Origin: CAVQRB01 sp963715055
GTDB lineage: Bacteria > Pseudomonadota > Alphaproteobacteria > Rhodobacterales > Rhodobacteraceae
Assembly: GCA_963715055.1 (NCBI GenBank)
Contig: CAVQRB010000010.1
Coordinates: forward strand, 1 to 64,000
Reading direction: 5' to 3'
Length of the DNA: 64,000 nucleotides
Shown: piece after piece, positions 54,134 through 62,136 of the stretch
Layout of the letters: every line of letters starts with the position of its first letter
Numbering within the stretch: position 1 is the stretch's first letter
Position numbers and translations under genes: made by a program
The notes under the pieces: generated by a model
Seen by the model: the letters and a program-made list of their open reading frames with translations, nothing else
Database searches by the model: none
What the model was told of the DNA's origin: nothing

Positions 54134-54865
54134 TCATGCTTTCGTCACCGCCAGCAGCGCATCCAGCCGGTCGGGGTCGATATTGTAGAAATCATCCGCG
54201 TGATTGATGCCGGTAGCGACCAGAAAGTAGTCCACCAGCGGGCAGTACCGAGCAGCATTCTCGGGCGTGATGCCAGAAGCAAGCGCCAGTGGCGCGGCGC
54301 CGATCGCCGCTCGGAAGTCTTCGATCTTTGCGAGATCGGCCTCCTGCCCTGTGGCGATGCCGGAAGTCGTCACCACGTCCATGTAACCCGTCGCCAACCG
54401 GGCAGCCGTCGCATGGTGTTCGGGTGCGACTGGGCGCTGCTTCTTGAAGGCGACGCCGCCGAAGTATAACCCGTCCCATCCGCTCCGCGCCCGGGCCTCC
54501 GCGATCCTTTCGGCGATGGCCTGAGACTTCTCAAACTCGTCGATACAGGCGTCATCCGCCCAGTAGGCGTCAATGCGGAAGCCGTCGCGCGCGAGATTCC
54601 CGAGCACCGGAAATGCGATGTCTCCGGGTTGGGCTAGAAAATTCACTCCGAGCCAGGTTTCGGGCCGTGCCGCGCGCACCTGTCGAAGGATCGGCAGGAA
54701 CGGCTCCATCGGAAAATCGTGGTTGATCAGGAAAACGCCGGGGCAACCCGCCGCCACGGCAATGTCGAGGTTTCGCAGCGCCTGATCCGTATCGAGCACG
54801 TGAATCACCGGCGTCACCAAAGGTGCTGATCTTTTTAGCAGATGCCTAAAATTTGCGTTCGGCAT
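54134..54865 (-). CDS. BtpA/SgcQ-like TIM-barrel protein
   Basis: 243 residues. A (beta/alpha)8 pattern with TWLGVNFLAQPGDIAFPVLG, MDVVTTSGIATGQEADLAKI, APLALASGITPENAARYCPL and VDYFLVATGI; the last two form a phosphate-binding end like BtpA/SgcQ proteins. The catalytic role of the family is not established; a nucleoside- or sugar-phosphate reaction is plausible. Coupled by overlap to the phosphoribosyltransferase gene, so the pair may convert a base or nucleoside. Divergent from another LysR. Confidence 0.7.
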   Translation of the reverse strand: MPNANFRHLLKRSAPLVTPVIHVLDTDQALRNLDIAVAAGCPGVFLINHDFPMEPFLPILRQVRAARPETWLGVNFLAQPGDIAFPVLGNLARDGFRIDAYWADDACIDEFEKSQAIAERIAEARARSGWDGLYFGGVAFKKQRPVAPEHHATAARLATGYMDVVTTSGIATGQEADLAKIEDFRAAIGAAPLALASGITPENAARYCPLVDYFLVATGINHADDFYNIDPDRLDALLAVTKA

Positions 54866-54921
54866 TCCGATCTCTCCAGATTATTAACACAAGCTATCGG
54901 GCGAGCAATCATCCACAAAAT

Positions 54922-54944
54922 TTATTCTTGATATGTTTGAATAA
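54922..54944. promoter_or_regulatory. LysR-type operator between divergent BtpA-like and lysR genes
   Basis: TTATTC-N11-GAATAA, a perfect 6-bp inverted repeat, 17 bp before the lysR start and 57 bp before the BtpA-like start. Spacing and symmetry are those of a LysR recognition site, so this LysR probably controls both sides. Confidence 0.65.
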
Positions 54945-54961
54945 GAATTGATGATGACAGC

Positions 54962-55840
54962 ATGGCCCGCAATATCCCGACCGATCTTCTGCGGAGCTTC
55001 GTTACCGTCGTCGATCTCGGCGGCTTCACGCGAGCTGCCGAGGCCCTCGGGCGCACCCAACCCGCGATCAGCTTGCAGATCCGGCGGCTGGAAGATCTGC
55101 TTCAGGCCAAGCTGATCCTGACCGCCGGTCGACAATTCGCGCTGACGGATGCAGGTGTGGCGCTGGGCCCCTATGCACGACAACTTCTGCGGCTGAACGA
55201 CGACATCGTCGCGCATTTCGCCGATACGACGTTATCTGGATGGATAAGGGTAGGCATTCCCACGGATTTCGCCCAAATTTACTTGCTAGACGCTATCACC
55301 GCCTTTGTTTCCGACCATCCGGAGGTTAAGGTCGAAATCGAAAGCCTGGTCTCCCGCGACCTGCGCGAGGCGCTTGCGAAGGATCAACTCGACATCGTGG
55401 TAGCTCTCGCGTCAGGAGACGATCTGCCCTACCTGGTGGAAACGGCGCAGGTGAAACCCTTCTGGGCCGTGCGGGAGAACTTCCAGCCCGACCTAAATGC
55501 CCCTGTGCCGCTGCTGCGCCACCCCGACCCTTGCGAATATGCGACACGGATGCGCAACGCGCTACGCCGCGCCGGTCGCAGCTGGCGCACCGTGATGGTG
55601 TCACGCGATGTCGCAGGCTTGCAGACGGCAGTCCGGGCAGGACTCGGAGCTACCGCGCTCACGCCCGCGACCCTGCAACCGGGCATGCGCATCGGCAGGC
55701 AAGACGAAGGCTTTCCGCCACTTGAGCCCTTGCGGATCGGACTATTCTACAAGCACGCCGCCCTGAAGGATGCGGGGCAACGGCTCGCACAACACTTGCT
55801 GGAACATATCCAAGAACAGAATAAAAACTCAAAATCATAA
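54962..55840 (+). CDS. LysR-family transcriptional regulator
   Basis: 292 residues. Helix-turn-helix in IPTDLLRSFVTVVDLGGFTR and ALGRTQPAISLQIRRLEDLL, as in metabolic LysR proteins; effector domain from about residue 90 (RVGIPTDFAQIYLLDAITAF). It lies 136 bp upstream of the third polyamine-type importer on the same strand and is divergent from the BtpA-phosphoribosyltransferase pair. Confidence 0.92.
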   Translation: MARNIPTDLLRSFVTVVDLGGFTRAAEALGRTQPAISLQIRRLEDLLQAKLILTAGRQFALTDAGVALGPYARQLLRLNDDIVAHFADTTLSGWIRVGIPTDFAQIYLLDAITAFVSDHPEVKVEIESLVSRDLREALAKDQLDIVVALASGDDLPYLVETAQVKPFWAVRENFQPDLNAPVPLLRHPDPCEYATRMRNALRRAGRSWRTVMVSRDVAGLQTAVRAGLGATALTPATLQPGMRIGRQDEGFPPLEPLRIGLFYKHAALKDAGQRLAQHLLEHIQEQNKNSKS

Positions 55841-55976
55841 GAAATCCTTATGCTATCATTCCTACTGTAAATTTCCAAATTCCGAACACATGGCCCAATT
55901 CTCTGAGTACAAGACGCGCAGGACGGAACGTCGCGGGAGGCGCCTCGGTCCTCAAGCATTGCGGCAAGGAGGTCTC

Positions 55977-57104
55977 ATGCCCCAACTCAAGACGAAACTT
56001 ACCCGGCGCGGCCTTCTGGCCGGCGTCGCAGGCACGGCCCTCACGGCGCCCATGCTGAACCGGGCCTGGGCGCAGGAGCCCACAACAATCAACATGCTGG
56101 CCTGGTACGGGCATGGCGAGCCCGACATGGTTTCGGAGTTCGAAGCCGAAAACAATGTGAAGTTCGTCCCGAAATACTATGCCGGCGGCGACAACATGCT
56201 CGCGCTCATCGCGCAATCACCGCCGGGCACGTATGACATCATCCTGTCGGACGCGGAATTCGTGCAGCAGCTGAACGCGGCGGGTTACATTGAGGAGATG
56301 GACAGCTCGCTCTTTCCCTTCGACGACTTCTGGCCAGAGTATCAAAAGTTTCCCGGCCACTGGACCGAAGACACGCTCTGGTCGGTGATGGTGCGCTTCG
56401 GACTTCTCGGCGTGTCCTACAACACCGATGCGCTCACCCGCGAAGAGGCGGCGAGCTACGAGGCCTTCTGGAACCCCAAGGTCACCGGCAAGGTGGGGCA
56501 TTTTGACTGGCATCTCCCGAACCTCGGGCAGATCTCCTTGCTCAACGGCAACCGCGCGCCCAGCCCGTTCGACATCGACGAGGCGGCCTGGGAAGCGGTT
56601 CAGGAGAAGACACTCAGTCTAAAGCCCCAGGTCGGCGGCTATTTCGATTATGGCGGCACCTTCGCCTCGTTGAAGAACGGCGAGATGCTTGCAATGGCGG
56701 GGATCGGTGACTGGATCACGGGCGTGCTTCAGAAAGATGGTGCGCCGGTGGCGAGCGTCATCCCCGAAGAGGGCGGCATCCAATGGACCGAGAGCTATTC
56801 CATCGGCAAGGGCACGACCAAGCAGGAGATCATCACCAAGTTCATCCAGTATATGCTGAGCCCGGCAGGTCAGGTCCGTTCGATCCAAATGGCCGCCTAT
56901 CCGGGTCTGTCGCCGACGAAATCGGGCTGGAAGGCAATCCAGGAAGCCAACCCTGCGGAGGCGGAGCGCTCCGGTCTGATTGAAGGTCATGACCAGAGCC
57001 CTATCAAGCTTCTGGCAGAGAAACGTCTGTTTTTCCGCGATATTCCGCGCGAGCAGTCGCTGGAGGACTGGAACGACTTCTGGTCGGAGTACAAGACCGC
57101 CTGA
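55977..57104 (+). CDS. Periplasmic solute-binding protein, polyamine class, Tat-exported
   Basis: 375 residues from ATG 55977 with AAGGAGG upstream. The twin-arginine signal peptide is KLTRRGLLAGVAGTALTAPM. Mature part: NMLAWYGHGEPDMVSEFEAE, NVKFVPKYYAGGDNMLALIA, YDIILSDAEFVQQLNAAGYI, EEGGIQWTESYSIGKGTTKQ. A Tat signal is less usual for PotD-like proteins than Sec. Given the CodA-like gene at the end of the operon, the ligand may be a pyrimidine-like or other cyclic amine. Confidence 0.9.
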   Translation: MPQLKTKLTRRGLLAGVAGTALTAPMLNRAWAQEPTTINMLAWYGHGEPDMVSEFEAENNVKFVPKYYAGGDNMLALIAQSPPGTYDIILSDAEFVQQLNAAGYIEEMDSSLFPFDDFWPEYQKFPGHWTEDTLWSVMVRFGLLGVSYNTDALTREEAASYEAFWNPKVTGKVGHFDWHLPNLGQISLLNGNRAPSPFDIDEAAWEAVQEKTLSLKPQVGGYFDYGGTFASLKNGEMLAMAGIGDWITGVLQKDGAPVASVIPEEGGIQWTESYSIGKGTTKQEIITKFIQYMLSPAGQVRSIQMAAYPGLSPTKSGWKAIQEANPAEAERSGLIEGHDQSPIKLLAEKRLFFRDIPREQSLEDWNDFWSEYKTA

Positions 57105-57119
57105 TCGACAAGGGATCGT

Positions 57120-57141
57120 GCGCCGGATCGAATCCCGGCGC
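57120..57141 (+). terminator. Intra-operon hairpin after the binding-protein gene
   Basis: GCGCCGG, eight-base loop, CCGGCGC; no U-tract. 15 bp after the binding-protein stop and 22 bp before the permease start. As at 33464-33489 it probably stabilises or limits read-through so the binding protein is made in excess. Confidence 0.55.
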
Positions 57142-57162
57142 GCGGACCGACGAAAGCATCGC

Positions 57163-58011
57163 ATGTCCAAGCGCACATCCCTTTACGCCTACGTCTGGCG
57201 CCTTCCCTTGCTAATCTGGCAGGGAGCGTTTTTTGTGGGACCGCTCCTGCTTATGGTGGCGATGTCTTTCTGGCTCGTGCGCAACTACCGGATGGAGCCC
57301 GACTTCATCTTCGACAACTGGGACAGGATGCTGACCCGCGCCTATTTCTGGGACGCCTATGCCATAACCTTCTGGCGGGCGAGTGTTGCTGCAACGCTGG
57401 CGAGCCTGCTGGCCTTTCCCGCCTCCTTCGCGCTGGCGTTCAAGGTGTCCGAGACGACCCGGCGCTGGATCCTCTTCGTCCTGATCGTGCCGTTTTTCAC
57501 CTCCTACCTCGTGCGCGTCTACGCCTGGCAAGTGCTTTTGGCGGAAAGCGGTCCGCTCAATGCGTTGCTGGGCTATGCGGGGCTTGGGCCCGTCACGATG
57601 CTCAACAGCGGCTTTGGCGCGATGGTGGGATACATGACGCTCGTCTTGCCGCTGGTGGTCATCCTGCAGACCTTCAGCCTCGCCGCGATCGACCGGAACC
57701 TCATCGAGGCCTCTGCCAACCTAGGCGCCACGCCCCGCGCCACGCTTTTTCGGGTCATCCTGCCCGCCGCGCGGATCGGGCTGATCATCGGCTTCGTCTT
57801 CGCTTTCATCCTGTCCTTCGGCGATTTCGTGAGCCCCTTCTATCTTGGTGGATCGAAACCGCCTACACTATCAATCCTGATCATCGATACGACGAAATCA
57901 GGCCAGCAATGGCCGCGGGCGGCAGTGGTGGCGGTGATGATGATCGTGACGCTCTTCATCGTGGCATTTGCCGCAGTCGCCACCGCCTATGGGCGCAGGA
58001 AGCCATCATGA
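57163..58011 (+). CDS. ABC permease, PotB-like
   Basis: 282 residues. Begins RLPLLIWQGAFFVGPLLLMV; conserved FTSYLVRVYAWQVLLAESG and EAA loop LIEASANLGATPRATLFRVI. LSFGDFVSPFYLGG is the standard PotB end. The stop overlaps the next start (ATGA). Confidence 0.92.
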   Translation: MSKRTSLYAYVWRLPLLIWQGAFFVGPLLLMVAMSFWLVRNYRMEPDFIFDNWDRMLTRAYFWDAYAITFWRASVAATLASLLAFPASFALAFKVSETTRRWILFVLIVPFFTSYLVRVYAWQVLLAESGPLNALLGYAGLGPVTMLNSGFGAMVGYMTLVLPLVVILQTFSLAAIDRNLIEASANLGATPRATLFRVILPAARIGLIIGFVFAFILSFGDFVSPFYLGGSKPPTLSILIIDTTKSGQQWPRAAVVAVMMIVTLFIVAFAAVATAYGRRKPS

Positions 58012-58787
58012 CCGGGCGCGATGTCCTCTTCCGCATCTACCTACTGGCGCTTTTCGCCTTCGTCTTCGCGCCGATTGTCACCAGCATGGTGTTTTCTTTC
58101 AACTCGGACAGGTTCCCGACCGTGCCCTTAGGAAGTTTTACCACGCAGTGGTATGAGACCGCCTTCGTACGACCCGAAGTATGGACCGCTTTCAGCAATT
58201 CGCTGATTGTTGCCGTGACGGCAGCGGCGCTCTCGACGCTTCTCGGTTTTGCCACAGCCTATACCGATTTCCGCTACGGGTTCCGCTTCAAATCTGCCTA
58301 TCTGGCATTGGCGCTTTTGCCGCCGACGATCCCGCTGGTGATCATGGGGCTCGCGATGCTGGCCTGGCTCGGGCGCCTTGGCCTCTCGGGCACGCTGACT
58401 GGAATCGTGATCGCCCATACGGTGATGGGCGCGCCTTTTGCCATGGCAATCTGCCGGATGCGCCTGCAGCAAATGGACCCGGCGCTTGAAGCCGCCGCCT
58501 GGAACCTCGGCGCCTCGCAATGGCGCGCCATGCGCTCTGTCGTGCTTCCCTTCTGCCTCCCGGCGCTGGTCGCCTCCTATTGCCTGACCGCCGCCGTCAG
58601 CTTCGATGAATTTATCGTGGCCTGGTTCGTCTCCGGCCTGAACAAGACCGTGCCGGTATTGATCCTCGAAATCCTGCAGGGCAATGTCGATCCGCAGATC
58701 AATGCCATCGGCACCGTTGTGTTCCTTACGTCGATGACGCTGGTAATCATTGCGCAGCTTCTGATCCTGAGAAAGAGTGGCGCATGA
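58008..58787 (+). CDS. ABC permease, PotC-like
   Basis: 259 residues. Begins LLALFAFVFAPIVTSMVFSF; EAA loop ALEAAAWNLGASQWRAMRSV; SFDEFIVAWFVSGLNKTVPV near the end. Coupled by 4-bp overlaps to both neighbours. Confidence 0.92.
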   Translation: MTGRDVLFRIYLLALFAFVFAPIVTSMVFSFNSDRFPTVPLGSFTTQWYETAFVRPEVWTAFSNSLIVAVTAAALSTLLGFATAYTDFRYGFRFKSAYLALALLPPTIPLVIMGLAMLAWLGRLGLSGTLTGIVIAHTVMGAPFAMAICRMRLQQMDPALEAAAWNLGASQWRAMRSVVLPFCLPALVASYCLTAAVSFDEFIVAWFVSGLNKTVPVLILEILQGNVDPQINAIGTVVFLTSMTLVIIAQLLILRKSGA

Positions 58788-59839
58788 GCACCCCAGATCC
58801 GCTCGTCCATTTCGCAGGCGTCCGCAAATCCTACGGCAGCTTCGAAGCAGTCAAGTCGATCGACTTCGACATCGGGCGCGGCGAATTTGTCGCGATCATG
58901 GGGCCGTCGGGCTGCGGCAAGACCACGACGCTGCGCATGCTGGCCGGGCTGGAAGTGCCAAGCGCGGGCACGATCTCCTTCGACGGGCGCATCATGAACG
59001 ACGTTCCGGTGCACGAACGGGATACGCCGATGGTCTGGCAGTCACTGGCGCTCTTTCCCTTCCTCAATGTCGAAGAAAACGTCGAGTTCGGCCTGAAAAT
59101 GCGGGGCATGGCGGCCGAAGAGCGCAAGGCAAAGGTTGCGGTGTGGCTCGAGCGGCTCGGGCTCAAGGGCTTCGAGAAACGGTCGGTGGACGCGCTCTCG
59201 GGCGGGCAGCGGCAGCGGGTGGCACTGGCGCGTTCTTTGGTCACGGAGCCGCAAATGCTGCTTCTCGACGAGCCGCTCTCGGCACTCGATGCCCATCTGG
59301 TGATCCGCATGCAGGCGGTGCTGACGCGGTTGCAGAAGGAACTCGGCATCACCTTCGTCTACGTGACCCATTCGCAGTCGGAAGCTTTTGCCATGGCGGA
59401 CCGCGTGATCATCATGGGGCACGGCGAAATCGCGCAGATCGGTCGGCCACAGGAGATCTTCCGCGCACCGCGCAACCGCTTCGTGGCGGAATTCGTGGGA
59501 CGCAACAACATCCTGTCAGGTAACGTGGCGGCAGGCCAGATCAGCATCGCGGACCGTTTGTTCCCCCTGCCCGGTGTCGCCGATGGTGCGGCAGAGATCG
59601 TCGTGGCCGCGGACCGCATGACCGTCAGCGCTGAAGCCCCGGAAGGGGCCAGCCTTGCCGCGGAATTCGTGTCAGAGGAATTCGCGGGCACAGGCATCAT
59701 CTGCTATTTTGAAGGTCCGGGCGGCGAGGAACTCAAGGCACAGGTGACCGAAGACACCCTCGCAACCCTTGCCCCCGAACCGGGCCAGACCTTCTGGCTG
59801 AGTTGGGCGGCGGATGCGCCGCATGTGATGACAATCTGA
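58784..59839 (+). CDS. ABC ATPase, PotA-like
   Basis: 351 residues. Walker A GPSGCGKTTTLRML, Q-loop VWQSLALFPFLNV (with WQS where most have FQD), signature LSGGQRQRVALARSL, Walker B QMLLLDEPLSALDAH, H-loop YVTHSQSEAFAMADR. TOBE domain at the C-terminus (GRNNILSGNVAAGQISI). Followed 13 bp later by the CodA-like deaminase. Confidence 0.94.
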   Translation: MSTPDPLVHFAGVRKSYGSFEAVKSIDFDIGRGEFVAIMGPSGCGKTTTLRMLAGLEVPSAGTISFDGRIMNDVPVHERDTPMVWQSLALFPFLNVEENVEFGLKMRGMAAEERKAKVAVWLERLGLKGFEKRSVDALSGGQRQRVALARSLVTEPQMLLLDEPLSALDAHLVIRMQAVLTRLQKELGITFVYVTHSQSEAFAMADRVIIMGHGEIAQIGRPQEIFRAPRNRFVAEFVGRNNILSGNVAAGQISIADRLFPLPGVADGAAEIVVAADRMTVSAEAPEGASLAAEFVSEEFAGTGIICYFEGPGGEELKAQVTEDTLATLAPEPGQTFWLSWAADAPHVMTI

Positions 59840-59852
59840 AAGGGCAATCCCC

Positions 59853-61094
59853 GTGAGCATGGATATTCTGGTCAAGGGCGGTGTGCTCGCGGATGGCACG
59901 GCCGCCGACATCGCGATCACCGGCGACCGCATCACCGCCGTTGCGCCGAATATCGACGCGGAGGCGCGCGAAATCGTGTCAGCGCAAGGCAAGCTCATCA
60001 CACAGCCCTTCGTCGACGCGCATTTCCACATGGATGCGACGCTGAGCTACGGACGCCCCCGGGTCAACCGTTCGGGAACGCTTCTGGAAGGCATCGCGCT
60101 CTGGGGCGCTTTGAAGCGCGAACAGACCCGCAAAGAGATCGTCGGCCGCGCCCTCGACTATTGCCGGCAGGCGGTCGGTAAGGGCATTCTCGCCATTCGC
60201 AGCCATGTTGATGTGACCGACGCAAGTTTCGCCACCGTAGAAGCCTTGCTCGAGGTGCGCGACCGGGTAAAAGATGTGCTGGACTTGCAACTCGTGGCAT
60301 TCCCTCAGGATGGTTGGTACCGAGCGCTAGGTGGCGAGGATCAAGTGATCCGCGCCCTAGATGCAGGCGTCGATGTGGTGGGGGGTATCCCGCATTTCGA
60401 ACGTACGATGGCGGAGGGTGCGGCCTCGGTGCGGGCGGCCTGCGAACTGGCGGCGGAACGCGGGTTGCGCGTGGATCTTCATTGCGACGAGAGCGACGAC
60501 CCGCTGAGCCGCCACATCGAGACGCTGGCGGCCGAGACGATCCGCTGTGGTCTGCAAGGCCGCGTCGCTGGCTCGCACCTGACCTCGATGCATTCGATGG
60601 ACAACTATTACGTGGCAAAACTCCTGCCGCTGATTGCCGAGGCGGAGGTCGCGGCGATTCCGAACCCACTAATCAATATCACCTTGCAAGGCCGCATGGA
60701 CAGCTATCCCAAGCGCCGCGGCATGACCCGGGTGCCGGAGTTGCGCGCCGCGGGCGTCACCGTCGCCTTCGGTCAGGATTGCGTGCGCGACCCTTGGTAC
60801 CCACTGGGCTCGGGCGACATGCTCGATGTCGCGCATATGGGGCTGCATGTCGGCCTGATGACCGCGCCGGACGACATGCGCGCCGCTTTCGACATGGTCA
60901 CAGCAAGACCGGCCGAGATTATGGGGCTGGAGTTCGGTCTTGCCCCCGGCAGGCTCGGCAGTCTGGTGGTTCTCGATGCGAGCGATCCCATTGATGCCCT
61001 ACGCCTGCGCCCAGCTAGGCTCTGCGTGATCTCCCGGGGACGGATCGTGTCGCGTACTGAACCCGCGGCATGGACGCCGGACGTGAGGTTCTGA
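59853..61094 (+). CDS. CodA-like amidohydrolase/deaminase with an altered active-site signature
   Basis: 413 residues, colinear with cytosine deaminase CodA. Metal ligands: H57 and H59 (DAHFHMDATLSYG), H210 with catalytic E213 (DLHCDESDDPLSRHIET), H242 (AGSHLTSMHSMDNYY) and D309 (FGQDCVRDPWYPLGSGDMLD). In CodA the last motif is FGHDDVFDPWYPLG: here His is Gln308 and the specificity-determining second Asp is Cys310. So it is likely an active deaminase or hydrolase on a different ring, for example a modified pyrimidine, isoguanine- or creatinine-like compound. Last gene of the Tat-binding-protein importer operon. Confidence 0.88.
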   Translation: MSMDILVKGGVLADGTAADIAITGDRITAVAPNIDAEAREIVSAQGKLITQPFVDAHFHMDATLSYGRPRVNRSGTLLEGIALWGALKREQTRKEIVGRALDYCRQAVGKGILAIRSHVDVTDASFATVEALLEVRDRVKDVLDLQLVAFPQDGWYRALGGEDQVIRALDAGVDVVGGIPHFERTMAEGAASVRAACELAAERGLRVDLHCDESDDPLSRHIETLAAETIRCGLQGRVAGSHLTSMHSMDNYYVAKLLPLIAEAEVAAIPNPLINITLQGRMDSYPKRRGMTRVPELRAAGVTVAFGQDCVRDPWYPLGSGDMLDVAHMGLHVGLMTAPDDMRAAFDMVTARPAEIMGLEFGLAPGRLGSLVVLDASDPIDALRLRPARLCVISRGRIVSRTEPAAWTPDVRF

Positions 61095-61105
61095 CCTCTG
61101 CAGCC

Positions 61106-61923
61106 GGTGCTGTCAGACGGATTCGAACCAGTCTCAGTTTACCGCCAAATACCGGAGCTTATGCCGAACAAAGTTGCCGCCACTCAGAGAGAGCGGCGCA
61201 TCGGTTGAGTTTGAAATTGGCGCGTGAGTATAGGCGGCGCTCTTGTTTGAAATGGTTGCAGACGGAGGCATGGACGGCGACAAATTTCTGTAAACTCCGC
61301 GTTCTACAGAAACGTTGCATCGCCCTCTCTCGTCGTCGGAACGGCAGGTGCGAGTTCTCGGCTCGGTTGTTGAGCCAGCGCCCAGTCTCCTGCTTGTCGA
61401 CATTGCCGATGTCCTTCATTGCCGCGCCGTAGGACCGGAGTTTGTCGGTCACCAGAACATGGGGGCGGCCGTGGCGCTTCATTGATTTTCTAACGAATTT
61501 CAATGCTGCTCTGCGATCACGGCGTTTTGTCACATAGCTTTCCAGCACCGCGCCCTCGTGATCCACGGCTCGCCAAAGATAGCGCGTCTTTCCATTGATC
61601 TTCACGAAAACCTCGTCCAGGCGCCACTGCCAATTCGAATACGCCCGCATTCGATTGACCCGGTTTTTACGAATTTCTGCGGCAAACACCGGGCCAAATC
61701 TATTCCACCAGTACCGCACAGTTTCGTGGCTGATGTCGATCCCGCGCTCATGCAGCAGATCCTCGACGTTCCTGAGCGAAAGCGGAAATCGAACGTAAAG
61801 CATCACAGCCGGGCGGATGATCTCGGGGCTGCTGTAGAAGTACTTGGATGGGCCCTTTTTTGTGATAAGTGAAGGCTACGGAACCACCCTGCCCACCTCA
61901 AGTCAAATCCTTCTGACAAGACC
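61106..61923 (-). mobile_element. IS6-family insertion sequence, full length, start codon mutated
   Basis: About 818 bp with related terminal repeats: GGTGCTGTCAGACGGATTCG at 61106 and the complementary TCAAATCCTTCTGACAAGACC ending at 61923. No 8-bp target duplication (CTGCAGCC against GGACCGTC). It sits inside an older IS6 copy on its right side. The transposase frame is listed separately. Confidence 0.8.
61159..61866 (-). CDS. IS6-family transposase, canonical ATG replaced by ATC
   Basis: 235 codons if read from the position where other copies have ATG (MTKPDPF); here the codon is ATC (ITKKGPSKYF) and no ATG, GTG or TTG lies upstream in frame. The first in-frame GTG/ATG (about 61806) would remove 20 residues. 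The rest is intact: VRFPLSLRNVEDLLHERGID, DDE residues in WRLDEVFVKING, LVTDKLRSYG and NNRAENSHLPFRRRER. Possibly inactive. Confidence 0.85.
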   Translation of the reverse strand: MTKKGPSKYFYSSPEIIRPAVMLYVRFPLSLRNVEDLLHERGIDISHETVRYWWNRFGPVFAAEIRKNRVNRMRAYSNWQWRLDEVFVKINGKTRYLWRAVDHEGAVLESYVTKRRDRRAALKFVRKSMKRHGRPHVLVTDKLRSYGAAMKDIGNVDKQETGRWLNNRAENSHLPFRRRERAMQRFCRTRSLQKFVAVHASVCNHFKQERRLYSRANFKLNRCAALSEWRQLCSA

Positions 61924-62136
61924 GGACCGTCTCATGGCTGATTTCGACGCCGCGCTCGTGCAACAAATCCTCGACATTCCGGAGCGACAGAGGGAAACTG
62001 GGCGTACTGGATCACCGCCAGTCGGATATTTTTCGGGCTGCTTTGAAAGCCCTTGAACGGATCAGTTTTGATCATGGTCCGACGCTACGGGGCTGCCCGG
62101 CCCGCCTCAAGCGAAATCCTTCCGAAAGGATCGGTG
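61924..62136 (-). pseudogene. 5' remnant of an older IS6 copy interrupted by the newer IS6
   Basis: Reads MIKTDPFKGFQSSPKNIRLA from 62073, then a frameshift, then ...RGVEISHETVR, stopping where the 61106-61923 element starts. Its outer end (about 62112-62136) has the IS6-like AATCCTTCCGAAAGGATCGG and touches the livF stop codon. Confidence 0.75.
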
